Source: Agarilytica sp045430285
GTDB lineage: Bacteria > Pseudomonadota > Gammaproteobacteria > Pseudomonadales > Cellvibrionaceae
DNA length: 64,000 nucleotides
Direction: 5' to 3'
Assembly (NCBI GenBank): GCA_045430285.1
Contig: JAILXV010000004.1
Location: 366,839-430,838 of the forward strand
Shown here one piece after another: positions 28,740 to 38,108 of this stretch (positions within the stretch are counted from its first letter, which is position 1; each line of letters opens with the position of its first letter). Both the position numbers and the translations under genes were made by a program. The notes under the pieces were generated by a model. That model ran no database searches, had not been told where the DNA came from, and was given only the letters and a program-made list of their open reading frames with translations.

Positions 28740-30131
28740 TTAGTTTTCCGTTGCTGGGCTGTTTTTCCCGAGTCGGTATAAAAGCAAATACCCCATAACG
28801 CCTGCAAGTATTGACGTGGTTAATATACCAAGTTTTGCCTGCTCTATTAATAGTGGTTGATGGCTAAACGCAAGCTCGGCAATAAAAATTGACATGGTAA
28901 AACCAATGCTGCCAAGGAGCGCCGCGCCGAAGATGTGTTGTATTGTCACCATGGGAGGGAGTGAAACTACTCCCAATCGTAGTGCGATCCAACTGAAGCC
29001 AACAATTCCTAACACCTTGCCAAGCAAGAGCCCAAAACTCACACCAATAACCACGGGTTGATTCAGCGAGCCAAAAATATTGCCAAAGTCGATCTGAACT
29101 CCGGCATTGAAAAGCGCGAACAGCGGCAGCACCAGAAATGCGACAGGAATATGCATCGTATTTTCTAGGCGTTGCAAAGGGGTTTTGACGCCCGCAACGC
29201 CTGTATACAAAGTGCTTACGGTTTGCGCCATTTTTTGATTTTTGAGAACACTTTCGCCAGGCACGTAGCTTTTATCGAGTTGATCGAGCAACTCTCTCAT
29301 CCGCAAGCTGAATGATTTTGGTTCATAGCGAGGCAACGAGGGAATCGTAAATGCGCTAATAACACCGGCAAGTGTCGCATGGACCCCCGATTTCATTAGG
29401 GCTATCCATAAGGCGAAGCCCAGAATAAAGTAAGGCGTTGCTCGTCTCACGCCGATTAAGTTCATCATTATCATGACAATGGTTATCACTGCCGCTCCTA
29501 TAAGCGCCTGCCCAACCAATTGTTCGGTATAAAATAGCGCAATAATGACAATCGCACCTAAGTCATCAACAATCGCTAATGCAACCAGAAAGGTGATAAG
29601 AGGCTTGGGAACTCTGCCCGCGAGTAGCGCAATCACCCCCAAGGCAAAAGCAATGTCCGTTGCCATGGGGATCCCCCAGCCACGCAAAGCATCACCGGAC
29701 GGGTTGATGGCGATATAGATGAGTGCAGGCACAACCATGCCGCCAATGGCAGCCGTGATTGGCAATGCGGCCATACGAATATTCGCGAGTTCCCCCACTA
29801 AGATTTCTCGCTTGAGTTCTAAACCAACGATAAAGAAAAATAAGGTCATCAAGCCATCGTTTATCCAATGGTGGATGCTTTTCTCGATTTGCCAGTCGCC
29901 CAAGGTAAACCCCAGGGGCACATGCAGCATATGTCGATAATGTTCGCCCACCGCGCTATTTGCCAATATCAGCGCAGCTAAGGCTGTAAACATCAAGATC
30001 AAACCAGCTGTTGCCTGGTGTTTAACAAAGCGCTCAAATGGCGTCATGATGTGCTCGAAGCCTTTTTCCCAGGGGGCCTTAACCGTCCGGACTCGGTTAT
30101 GAGAAAAATTTTCTGTTGCGTGCTCATTCAT
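28740..30131 (-). CDS. nhaA: Na+/H+ antiporter NhaA
   Basis: Inner-membrane antiporter expelling sodium under salt or alkaline stress. About 11-12 membrane segments are visible, with MATDIAFALGV and VDDLGAIVIIALFYT carrying the ion-binding Asp pair typical of NhaA. The ATG at 30131 (MNEHATENF) has GAGG nine bases upstream and is preferred over a TTG 15 bases earlier. It is 463 aa, with an N-terminal tail slightly longer than the E. coli protein. It is divergent from nhaR. Confidence 0.95.
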   Translation of the reverse strand: MNEHATENFSHNRVRTVKAPWEKGFEHIMTPFERFVKHQATAGLILMFTALAALILANSAVGEHYRHMLHVPLGFTLGDWQIEKSIHHWINDGLMTLFFFIVGLELKREILVGELANIRMAALPITAAIGGMVVPALIYIAINPSGDALRGWGIPMATDIAFALGVIALLAGRVPKPLITFLVALAIVDDLGAIVIIALFYTEQLVGQALIGAAVITIVMIMMNLIGVRRATPYFILGFALWIALMKSGVHATLAGVISAFTIPSLPRYEPKSFSLRMRELLDQLDKSYVPGESVLKNQKMAQTVSTLYTGVAGVKTPLQRLENTMHIPVAFLVLPLFALFNAGVQIDFGNIFGSLNQPVVIGVSFGLLLGKVLGIVGFSWIALRLGVVSLPPMVTIQHIFGAALLGSIGFTMSIFIAELAFSHQPLLIEQAKLGILTTSILAGVMGYLLLYRLGKNSPATEN

Positions 30132-30352
30132 GATCTTCAACCTCAAAATTCGTGATGATGTTGATACGTGTGTTTGTGGGTGTTCGGGTCATAAGAAGGT
30201 GATGGTCCGCGGAGAAAAAGTATCGCCGCAGTAAGGGGCTCTCCTCAGTGCTGTAATGAGTTTAGGGCTATTATCTCTGATTACAGTTATCAGTAATATT
30301 CGAATATAATATGAGTTATGTTCGATAAAAGCTGATAATTGGTCGCCTCTCT

Positions 30353-31258
30353 ATGCTTAATTACAAACAGTTATTTTACTTTTGGAACGTCGCTAAATTT
30401 GGAGGTGTAACACGTGCCGCAGAACAGCTAAACCTTACACCGCAAACCATTAGTGGCCAGGTCAGTGAATTGGAGCAGCACCTCAATGTTGAGTTGTTCC
30501 GCCGCCAAGGGCGTCGTTTAGAGCTCACACCCACAGGGAAAATGGCATTCTCTCAGGCCGATGAAATTTTTCAGATCGGCGGTGAACTAGAAGGTCTACT
30601 GCGCAGTAAGTTAGAGCATGAGGACTTGGTGTTTCGGGTGGGAATTTCTGATGTCGTGCCGAAATCTATCGCTTACCGTCTGTTATCGCCCACGCTGCAA
30701 ATGGCGGAAGATATTCGGCTTGTGTGCCATGAAGATAGACTCGAAAGCTTGTTTGCTGAATTATCTATCCACAAGCTCGATCTGGTGATTACGGATCGCC
30801 CGATGCCCGCAGAAATTGGGGTGAAAGGGTTCAGTCACTTATTGGGGGAAAGTAGTACAGCTTTTTATGCATGCGAAGAATTGGCGGAGCAGTTTCGCGA
30901 GGGCTTCCCCGCTTCTTTGGATGGTGCGCCCATGTTAATTCCTGGTGTTGATAGCGCTCAAAGATTTAATTTGGAACGCTGGTTCGCTCTCAATGGCGTT
31001 AGCCCACGTATCAAGGGCGAGTTTGATGATACGGCGTTAATGAAGGCCTTTGGTCAAGGCGGTGTTGGTATTTTTCCTGCTCCTGCTGTTATTTCGAAAG
31101 AAGCATTTAATCAGCATGGTGTAGAAGTGGTGGGTCAAGCAGAAGACCTTAAAGTGCGTTACTACGCTGTATCTGCAGAGAGAAAACTCAGGCATCCGGC
31201 TGTTGTTGCCATTAGTGAATCTGCACAACATAGCTTATTTTCCGGAACAAAATCGTGA
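30353..31258 (+). CDS. nhaR: LysR-family activator, probable NhaR
   Basis: The winged helix-turn-helix is at residues 1-60 (NYKQLFYFWNVAKFGGVTRA and following). The substrate-binding domain contains LDLVITDRPMPAE, characteristic of NhaR, which senses sodium and activates nhaA. It is 301 aa. It is divergent from nhaA across a 221-base gap (30132-30352), which should hold its operator. The assignment rests on the family signature and on the neighbouring target gene. Confidence 0.9.
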   Translation: MLNYKQLFYFWNVAKFGGVTRAAEQLNLTPQTISGQVSELEQHLNVELFRRQGRRLELTPTGKMAFSQADEIFQIGGELEGLLRSKLEHEDLVFRVGISDVVPKSIAYRLLSPTLQMAEDIRLVCHEDRLESLFAELSIHKLDLVITDRPMPAEIGVKGFSHLLGESSTAFYACEELAEQFREGFPASLDGAPMLIPGVDSAQRFNLERWFALNGVSPRIKGEFDDTALMKAFGQGGVGIFPAPAVISKEAFNQHGVEVVGQAEDLKVRYYAVSAERKLRHPAVVAISESAQHSLFSGTKS

Positions 31259-31281
31259 AAGCACAGTAGCGCCTTGAATAC

Positions 31282-31690
31282 TTAAATCCCAAACAATTGG
31301 CGTGTTAGTTTTTGCTGAATACTTTTCTGTAAAAGTCCAAAGCTCGATACAGCTTCGTGTTTACTGCCAACCCAGCTATTAAAAAACCGATCCCATATGG
31401 CAAGCGTTGATCCAAAATTTTTGTCGAAATGCCTTTCCTCAATGCTGTGGTGAATTTGGTGTTGTGCAGGACTTACGATGTATTTCTCAATGTTTCCGTA
31501 ACCTAACCAAACGCCGCTATGTCGCAAATTTGATCCGGCCATATTAAATAAAACACTAAAAATACTTGCGCCGAATATAGTGACGCTCGTAATGCTGCCA
31601 TCAAATACATACATAAAAACGCCGCTGATTCCGCCTAATACCACGACGCTGCGCCCACTATTAATAGCCATCTCGACAAAGTGGGTGGGG
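31282..31690 (-). pseudogene. C-terminal remnant of a sterol-desaturase/fatty-acid-hydroxylase family gene
   Basis: The reading frame ends at 31282 and shows a membrane segment plus the conserved histidine boxes NLRHS and HQIHHS, then NFGSTLAIWDRFF. These are the C-terminal half of integral-membrane di-iron hydroxylases. The N-terminal half with the first histidine cluster is missing. Homology stops near 31680-31690. The frame stays open to 31821, but there it reads the complement of the cytochrome remnant. I interpret it as truncated and non-functional. Confidence 0.75.
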
Positions 31691-32243
31691 GAATAGCGTG
31701 GCGAACTATGAGTATGAAGTGTCTGATCAAATATTGGATGCTGTGGGTTTCTATTCTGCACACCTTGCGGTACCCGAACGACAACAGGCATACGATACGG
31801 AAGTACAGCGCGGTAAAACACTATTTAATGACGCTGGATGTGGTGCGTGTCATGTTGCGCAATACACAACAGAAGCATCAGCCGAACATCCTGAATTATC
31901 CGAGCAGATTATTTTCCCCTATACCGACTTACTTTTGCACGATCTTGGTGAGGACTTGTCTGATTTTTCTCTCGGTGAAAACCTAGAAAATCAACCTGCA
32001 CAGGCAGACGTGTTGGTGGAGTTTCTAGCGAATTCCCGAGAATGGCGAACGCCGCCACTTTGGGGTTTGGGTATGGCGAAAGTGGTAGATCCAAATGCAA
32101 GTTTTTTGCATGACGGCCGCGCGCGAACGGTAATGGAGGAGGTGCTTTGGCATGGCGGGGAGGCGGAATTATCGAAACAGGCTGTGTTAGATTTCTCTGA
32201 AGACGAGCGAGCTGATTTTATGAATTTTTTAAATGATTTATAG
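31691..32243 (+). pseudogene. C-terminal remnant of a DUF1111-type di-haem thiol oxidoreductase gene
   Basis: The frame shows a haem-binding CGACH, then LLLHDLGEDLSD, REWRTPPLWGLG and FLHDGRARTVMEEVLWHGGEA. These belong to the last third of DUF1111/cytochrome c peroxidase-like proteins, which normally exceed 400 residues and carry a signal peptide. Here an in-frame stop lies at 31665-31667 and only about 180 codons remain. No signal peptide or plausible ribosome site precedes them. The truncation abuts the desaturase remnant, as expected after a deletion that joined two divergent genes. Confidence 0.75.
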
Positions 32244-32321
32244 GGTTTGATTTTACTCTTTGCATTCACAACCCTGCGTAACAGTGCAAACCTTTTGTTG
32301 TTAGGGTTTATATAAGCTTAA

Positions 32322-33011
32322 TCAAGCAACGACACCAAACGCCCGACCAACTATAGCCGTCAGTCCCATGGCAAGCGCACCCCAAAAAGTGACGCGCGCA
32401 GCGCCTACCCAAACTACTGCGCCTCCTGCTTTTGCCGCAAGGCTACCAAGCAATGCGAGGAATAATAGGGATGATAGCGCGACGACTGAAATAATAAGGG
32501 TTTCAGGTACAAACCATGTGACGATGAGAGGGAGCGAAGCCCCCACAGTGAATGTGCCTGCCGAAGAAAACGCTGCTTGAATGGGCTGTGCATTTGTATT
32601 TGCGGATATACCGAGTTCGTCACGGGCGTGTGCGCCAAGGGCATCGTACGCCATTAGAGCGTCTGCTACTTGCTTTGCCAATGCGGGTTCAAGTCCTCGG
32701 CCTTCGTATATTAGGGCAAGCTCCTCGTGTTCATAGTCAGGGTTGTCTTCTAGTGATTGGCGTTCCATTGCCAAATCAGCTTTGTGTGTATCCGATTGAG
32801 CACTTACTGATACGTATTCTCCTGCCGCCATGGACATAGCGCCAGCCACTAAACCGGCTATGCCCGCGAGAAGAATATTATCCAATGTTGTGCTGGCGGC
32901 TGCGACACCGATGATGAGGCTCGCCGTTGAAACGATCCCGTCATTAGCACCAAGTACCGCGGCCCTTAGCCAGCCCACGCGATGTGATCGATGTAGTTCA
33001 ATGTGGCTCAT
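32322..33011 (-). CDS. VIT1/CCC1-family iron or manganese transporter
   Basis: A 229-residue membrane protein with about five helices. The opening HRVGWLRAAVLGANDGIVSTASLIIGVAAAS is the VIT family signature (with its Asp in the first helix), split here by a short HRSH. A cytoplasmic acidic stretch (residues about 75-125, LEDNPDYEHEELALIYEGRG) would bind metal. In plants and yeast the family loads Fe or Mn into vacuoles. In bacteria it is thought to export these metals. The exact substrate is not deducible. GAGG precedes the start by nine bases. Confidence 0.88.
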   Translation of the reverse strand: MSHIELHRSHRVGWLRAAVLGANDGIVSTASLIIGVAAASTTLDNILLAGIAGLVAGAMSMAAGEYVSVSAQSDTHKADLAMERQSLEDNPDYEHEELALIYEGRGLEPALAKQVADALMAYDALGAHARDELGISANTNAQPIQAAFSSAGTFTVGASLPLIVTWFVPETLIISVVALSSLLFLALLGSLAAKAGGAVVWVGAARVTFWGALAMGLTAIVGRAFGVVA

Positions 33012-33066
33012 GTAATGCCTCGTTGTATTATTTAATTCAGCTGATATGTTGAGGTCTGTTTATGAT

Positions 33067-33576
33067 TTATTTAACGTCTAACGCCATATAATAAATACCA
33101 TGGTATTGGCCTGCTGCAAAAAGCGCATTTTTTTCCGATCCAAAAACCGTAAAACCAAAACGCGTATAAAACTTTTGCCCTCGAATATTGCTTTCTGTCA
33201 CTTGTAGAGAAATAGCGATAACCTCAGGATGTTGTGTGCCCCAAGTAATAGCGGCGCGCATAAGCGCTTGAGCGGTGCCTGACCCACGGAATTCTGGCAA
33301 GATATACATGCCCCACAAAAATGCTTTGTGCTGGTATTTAGGGCTGAGGTGACGAGATAGCGCTAAAACCCCTGTAAGTTGGTCGTGTACAAAGGCCCCA
33401 AATACGACAGTCCCTTCTGCTGGGTAATTAGATAAAATGTCGTGAATACCTTCTGTGCCGGTTGACAGCTCACGTTCCGCATTAAAGCCAACGAATTCGG
33501 GGTATTCTTTTTCAGACAACACTCTTAATGCGTAATACTCTTGCGCGTCTATGCCTGCTATTTCTCGGATTTCCAT
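33067..33576 (-). CDS. GNAT-family N-acetyltransferase
   Basis: A 169-residue single-domain protein. GVLALSRH, a mid-domain strand, is followed by the acetyl-CoA loop around YILPEFRGSGTAQALMRAAI (motif A with R-G-x-G-x-A), then LQVTESNIRGQKFYTRFGFTVFG (motif B). The substrate is unknown. The start is supported by a perfect AAGGAG six bases upstream. The neighbours (metal transporter, second RsgA) give no clear link. Confidence 0.85.
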   Translation of the reverse strand: MEIREIAGIDAQEYYALRVLSEKEYPEFVGFNAERELSTGTEGIHDILSNYPAEGTVVFGAFVHDQLTGVLALSRHLSPKYQHKAFLWGMYILPEFRGSGTAQALMRAAITWGTQHPEVIAISLQVTESNIRGQKFYTRFGFTVFGSEKNALFAAGQYHGIYYMALDVK

Positions 33577-33656
33577 GCTTTCTCCTTAATGCTCAAGTCG
33601 CTGGTTGCGGTAATGCGTACCACTGGCATCTAGTCTATTCGTCTATGGTAGGGGTG

Positions 33657-34721
33657 CTATCTTTTTTTGTTCTTCATGGTTGATTTAATTAATTTTCCAA
33701 AATCTTTGTCTTTTTTTCGTTTGTCGAAATAGGACATTTCGTTAAACTCAGATTCTTTCTTTAGTTTAAGGTAGTTTTGATAGCGCGCCTTGGATATTTC
33801 GCCAGACTTTATCGCCGCTTGGATTGCGCACCCTTTTTCTTTTTGGTGAGAACAGTTGGTAAATTTGCAGTTTTGTGACTGTATCTGTATTTCTGAGAAG
33901 GTTTCGTCTATGCCGTCGTCAACGGACATGCTGCCAAGCTCTCTCATGCCTGGGGTATCAATGATCATTGCGCCACTTTCTAGGCGGACTAATTGGCGGC
34001 TGGTGGTGGTGTGTCGACCCTTGTTTTGGATTTTGCTGACGGTTTGGGTTTCAAACAAGTTGTTGCCGATTAGGCTATTCAGTAGTGTGGTTTTACCCAC
34101 GCCAGATGAGCCTAGCAGACAGTAGGATAAGCCGAGTTTCAATAAATTTTTGATCTTGTCTATATTGTTTTGAGCTGAATTGCTAAATGTAATTATGGTC
34201 GATCTTGGCGCGATGCTTAACACTTCTTTTTTAATTGTATCTACTTCTTCAGCGGGAATAAGGTCACTTTTACTCAACAGAATTACGGGGTCAATGCCAC
34301 TTTCATTGACCATTACCAGGTAGCGCTCGAGTCTGCGTAAGCTAAAATTATCATTCAACGACTGGATAATGAAAGCAACGTCGATATTTGCAGCAATCAA
34401 CTGGAAATCAATTAGCTTCCCCGCGGATTTTCTTTTTAGCAGGGTTTTTCTTGGGAATACACCATAGATAATTGCATGGGTATCGTCATCATGAAAATCT
34501 GCGTAAACCCAATCGCCGGTTGTGGGGAGCTTGCTGGCCGAGTCACTTGAGTAAAGCAGGTTGCCTGATAATTCCGCAAAAATATCAGCGCCTCCTTTGG
34601 AAAGGGTGTAGCTATCTTTATTAACCGAAGCGACTCTGGCTATGCTATGAAGTGCAATTTTTTTGTCGTCCGCGCGGCTTTTAAACCAGTCGCTATAACC
34701 TATGTTTTCTAAATTGTTCAT
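33657..34721 (-). CDS. Second RsgA-like ribosome-assembly GTPase
   Basis: A circularly permuted GTPase of 354 aa with an OB domain, G4 LSKSDLI, P-loop GSSGVGKTTLLNSL, G3 DTPGMRELG and zinc knuckle CKFTNCSHQKEKGC. A basic tail ends the protein. It differs widely from the copy at 21140-22159, so it is not a recent duplication and was probably acquired separately. All GTPase motifs and zinc ligands are intact, suggesting a working protein. It lies in the accessory block between the acetyltransferase and the broken beta-lactamase genes. Confidence 0.9.
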   Translation of the reverse strand: MNNLENIGYSDWFKSRADDKKIALHSIARVASVNKDSYTLSKGGADIFAELSGNLLYSSDSASKLPTTGDWVYADFHDDDTHAIIYGVFPRKTLLKRKSAGKLIDFQLIAANIDVAFIIQSLNDNFSLRRLERYLVMVNESGIDPVILLSKSDLIPAEEVDTIKKEVLSIAPRSTIITFSNSAQNNIDKIKNLLKLGLSYCLLGSSGVGKTTLLNSLIGNNLFETQTVSKIQNKGRHTTTSRQLVRLESGAMIIDTPGMRELGSMSVDDGIDETFSEIQIQSQNCKFTNCSHQKEKGCAIQAAIKSGEISKARYQNYLKLKKESEFNEMSYFDKRKKDKDFGKLIKSTMKNKKR

Positions 34722-34865
34722 GATTTTCTAAGTGTTATGTGTTTAACAAGGATCTACTTGAAAAGTATAAAGTGTCTTGTTAATGGTTTCTATTGTTTGA
34801 AAATTGTATTGTGCGAGACGTTTTTCTATGCTCTCGGTGGGTGTTTTCTATTGATACGATAAAGC

Positions 34866-35645
34866 TCAGTCTTCAATACCCTTTTCTTGAGGAATGATAT
34901 CCAGGGTTCTCATAGCTTTCATTATGAGTTTTTTGCGAAATGCTAAATCCGAGCTTTTAAGTATTTCCATATGATGAGCGAAAAACCACGTTTGATTTTT
35001 ACTGGTTAGGTAGCCTACATACCACCCATCTTTTCCCGACCACCCTGTCTTTGACCAAATTTTATATGCTGCATTGTCTTCCGAGAGCATTATGCTTTTT
35101 AATGTTGCAATATGACGTGTTTTTACAGGCAGTGTTTCTGTGTGCACTTTACGCAAAAAATTTATTTGATCTTTAAGTGAGACTCTTAATTCACCATCTA
35201 ACCAAAAACGTGTGACATCGCTACCGGTTAGCTGATTGCCATATTCAAATTCTTACAAATAAGCGCGGTATTTTTTATCGCCAATTTTTATTGCATAACG
35301 TTGATAGCACCATACGCAGGATTGGCGAAAGGCGCTTGTGAGCGTTTGGTTCTTGTTCCAGGGTGGATGCGCTCGTTCTTTGCCATCCCATTCAATGGTA
35401 TCAAATGGGCCTTTAATCATGCGTTCTTCTAGCATAATTAAGGTGTTGGCAATTTTAAATGTAGATGCCGGTACAAAGCCTTCGTTGTCGTTTACGTTGT
35501 ATCGGTGGGTAACGCTTTTATCGGCCGATTCTATTATCATTGAGCCGCTGGTATTGCTGTGCTTATAAAGCGCTTCAATAGTGGTTTTTTCTGCATATGC
35601 CGGTGTGAAGATGACTAGCAGTATGAATATTTTTAGGTGCATCAT
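34866..35645 (-). pseudogene. Class D (OXA-type) beta-lactamase interrupted by one in-frame stop
   Basis: Reading left from the ATG at 35645 gives a signal peptide (LKIFILLVIFTPAYA) and the active-site PASTFK. SCV follows as the S-x-V box, then a TAA at 35253-35255 between RAYL and EFEYGNQ. The same frame continues with the YGN box, WLDG, the KTG box (SKTGWSG) and a normal C-terminus at 34866. Every class D motif is present, and the frame never shifts. One base change, for example AAA to TAA, explains the break. Unless the stop is read through or is a sequencing error, the gene is dead. The open frame also extends upstream to 35735. Confidence 0.85.
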
Positions 35646-36275
35646 TTTTACCACAACTGAAGATATGCGCTTTTCTTGAGTCATTGGGGGAATATTGTCT
35701 ATGTCGATACTCATGGTGTTTTTGTGTCTAAACACCGAAAAACCTGTATCTGCACAAAAAACAATAGGCTGATGTTTTTTGTGTATTTCCCTACGACAGT
35801 ATTCCTGCCTTAAGTGTCGGTATTGTGATCAGAGTAAATCACCATCTGTTGAATAATAATATAAATCCTCATCAATCGTTGAAAATATTTGTGGTGAGTG
35901 TAAAATAAAACAACTGGGGTCATTTCCTGGTGGTTTTTACACTTGTTGAAAATCGTTAGCGTTTCTTGTGGAACCACGTCTCACTTTCATAGCTTTTATA
36001 GAGCTATTCCGAATTATTTATTACTCTGTTAATTTCAAATCAAAATAAAAAAGCCAGATCATTAACATTATTATGTGTGTTTGTATATTAGACCTTGGTG
36101 GCATTTTCATACCAAGGTCGTATGCATAAAGTTTCAGTTGTACACCTGTTGAAAATTCCCGCTCGGGTGAAGCGTTTCCGCGGTGTACTAAAAAAATAAC
36201 AATAATTATTGGCTTGCGTTCCTTGGTTTCGTTTTTACCGGTGCAGTACGCCAAATTTTTTCTGAGGCTAACCTA
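35646..36275. other. Gene-poor gap between the beta-lactamase remnant and the secreted esterase
   Basis: AT-rich. The left part is the leader of the beta-lactamase gene. No RNA gene, terminator or credible coding frame was found. The promoter of the esterase should lie in the right part, but no convincing pair of boxes was picked out. Confidence 0.5.
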
Positions 36276-38015
36276 ATGAGTTTTTTACAATCTAATTTTA
36301 AGCAGATTACGCGATGCGTCATGTTACTGGTTTCCGGCGTTTTACTGTCCTTGCCGGTTAATTCGCAAACTGTGACGGGTACAGGGACCGTAGATAGCGG
36401 TACATACAATGGTTCGCGAGCACGACAATACAAAGTTTATCGGCCACAATCCTACAATGGCACCGTGGCTGTGCCGATGATTTTTGCGGTTCACGGATGT
36501 GCGATGGACCATGTTGATGCACTCAATCTTTGGAACTTTGATTTAATTGCAGATCAGCACAATGCGATTATTGTTTATCCTTTTGTCACCAGCTTCACGG
36601 AGCAGCGCAGTGAGAACTGTTGGGGGTATTGGTTCGATACGCATGTGCAAGAAGGTCAGGGCAGGGAGGTTGATGACCTTTATGGTATGGCTCTGGAAAT
36701 CGAATCAAATTATAACATTGACCCAGACCGCCGTTACATTACGGGTATCTCAAGTGGTGGTGGTATGACTGTCGCAGCAGGCATTGCATACAATGATTAT
36801 TGGGCAGCAATGGCACCCGCTGAAGCGCCCGCATACGGGGACGGATCAAACTCTGTCATTCTTGATCAGTTTGAATCCTTGCAGTTTCACGTCAATAAAA
36901 TTAATGCCGAAGTCGATCACCCGCGCGCAATGCCGACATTGGTTATCCATTCTACCAATGACACCACAGTTCTAATTCGCGGCGGAGAATTAATTCGTGA
37001 CTCTCAATTAACCGTTTGGGCGGATGACCTTAATGCCGACGGCACGGAAGATTGTACGGCAGAGGGGATTAATTGCACGCTTACGACGTATAACGATGGT
37101 GACGGGAATCCGTTAGTGAAAACCCTGTTTTATGATGGTATCGACGCAAAAACAGCCTCGTTAGGAAAAGGCCACTACTGGACAGGCGATGATCAAGCTC
37201 GTGACCTTTGGGCCGAGGAGCAAGGTCCTAGCGCTTCGCAACATATATGGGCGTTCTTCGAGAACTATACGCTTTCTGGGTTTAGTGCCTGTGAAGATCC
37301 AAATGATGTGACGGCGCCCGCTACGCCTTCTAATTTAAGTGCTTTTGATGTTCATGATAAATATGCCGTGCTTACAATAAATCCTAATTCAGAACCGGAT
37401 TTAAAGGGCTACGCGCTATATTATTCAAACGGATCTGAGGCTGGATTCTCGTCCTCAAGCACCATGACACTTTCAGGTTTATCGCCAGAAACTTCGTACA
37501 GTGTTTATGCGAAGGCGGTTGATAAATGTGGCAACGAATCCGCGGCGTCTAATACCGTCAGTTTCACTACTGGCCCCTTGGAATATATTGCACCAAGTGC
37601 GATTGATACGGTCAATGGTCATTACCTTGCGGGCAGAATTGACGTGAATCAGATGCTCGATTTGGGTGATACCTATGGATATTCAGATTCGTTCACTATG
37701 TGGCAGTTGCAGAATGGTACTTGGACGGATGTAAACCCGAACGGTGGCGAGCCTGGGCCAACACCAACGCCTAACCCAACGTCGACCCCAACTCCTACGC
37801 CTACTGCAACGCCGACGCCAACACCCACGCCGACACCAGGCTGCAATGACTACACTTCAAGTAACTCGTCGCATGCTTCATCGGGCAGGGCTTATGCAGT
37901 GTGGGGTTTCTATTACTATGCAACGGGTAGTGGTCAATATTTAGGAACGGGATCTTCGCAAACAACCCTCAAAACCACAGACGGTGGTTCGAACTATACA
38001 CAAGGAGGTTGTTAG
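36276..38015 (+). CDS. Secreted PHB-depolymerase-family esterase with a fibronectin III domain, Pro-Thr linker and C-terminal binding module
   Basis: Signal peptide to about residue 31 (ending LPVNSQ). The catalytic alpha/beta-hydrolase domain (about 50-340) has FAVHGCAMD, the NCWGYWF block and lipase box GISSGGG with the nucleophile Ser. The Asp may be near HSTNDTTV and the His in the GKGHYWTG stretch. A fibronectin III domain (about 345-430) follows, then a short linker domain, a (PT)n linker coded about 37755-37840, and a Cys-bounded module of about 57 residues. That architecture suits an extracellular polyester- or polysaccharide-ester-degrading enzyme. The substrate is not proven. The product is 579 aa. 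Confidence 0.88.
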   Translation: MSFLQSNFKQITRCVMLLVSGVLLSLPVNSQTVTGTGTVDSGTYNGSRARQYKVYRPQSYNGTVAVPMIFAVHGCAMDHVDALNLWNFDLIADQHNAIIVYPFVTSFTEQRSENCWGYWFDTHVQEGQGREVDDLYGMALEIESNYNIDPDRRYITGISSGGGMTVAAGIAYNDYWAAMAPAEAPAYGDGSNSVILDQFESLQFHVNKINAEVDHPRAMPTLVIHSTNDTTVLIRGGELIRDSQLTVWADDLNADGTEDCTAEGINCTLTTYNDGDGNPLVKTLFYDGIDAKTASLGKGHYWTGDDQARDLWAEEQGPSASQHIWAFFENYTLSGFSACEDPNDVTAPATPSNLSAFDVHDKYAVLTINPNSEPDLKGYALYYSNGSEAGFSSSSTMTLSGLSPETSYSVYAKAVDKCGNESAASNTVSFTTGPLEYIAPSAIDTVNGHYLAGRIDVNQMLDLGDTYGYSDSFTMWQLQNGTWTDVNPNGGEPGPTPTPNPTSTPTPTPTATPTPTPTPTPGCNDYTSSNSSHASSGRAYAVWGFYYYATGSGQYLGTGSSQTTLKTTDGGSNYTQGGC

Positions 38016-38040
38016 TCCCCCTATATTTTTTCGTAGAGTA

Positions 38041-38072
38041 GAGGCGCGGCGTTCTGTCGCGCTTCTTTTTTT
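38041..38072 (+). terminator. Rho-independent terminator after the secreted esterase
   Basis: Stem GAGGCGCG/CGCGCTTC (one G-U pair) with a nine-base loop, followed by seven T. It lies 25 bases after the stop codon. Confidence 0.75.
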
Positions 38073-38108
38073 CTTTTCGATTATCTCTCGCTTTCAAGCA
38101 CAGTTTTT

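Noticed and set aside
31698..32243. DUF1111 remnant considered as a complete small cytochrome gene
   Set aside because: No signal peptide for haem attachment, no ribosome site, and homology starts in the middle of the family.
34866..35645. Beta-lactamase considered as two small separate genes
   Set aside because: Both halves are in the same frame and together hold one complete class D enzyme; neither half alone has a plausible start or function.
36021..36254. Leftward open frame upstream of the secreted esterase
   Set aside because: No recognisable protein features and it covers the region expected to hold the esterase promoter.
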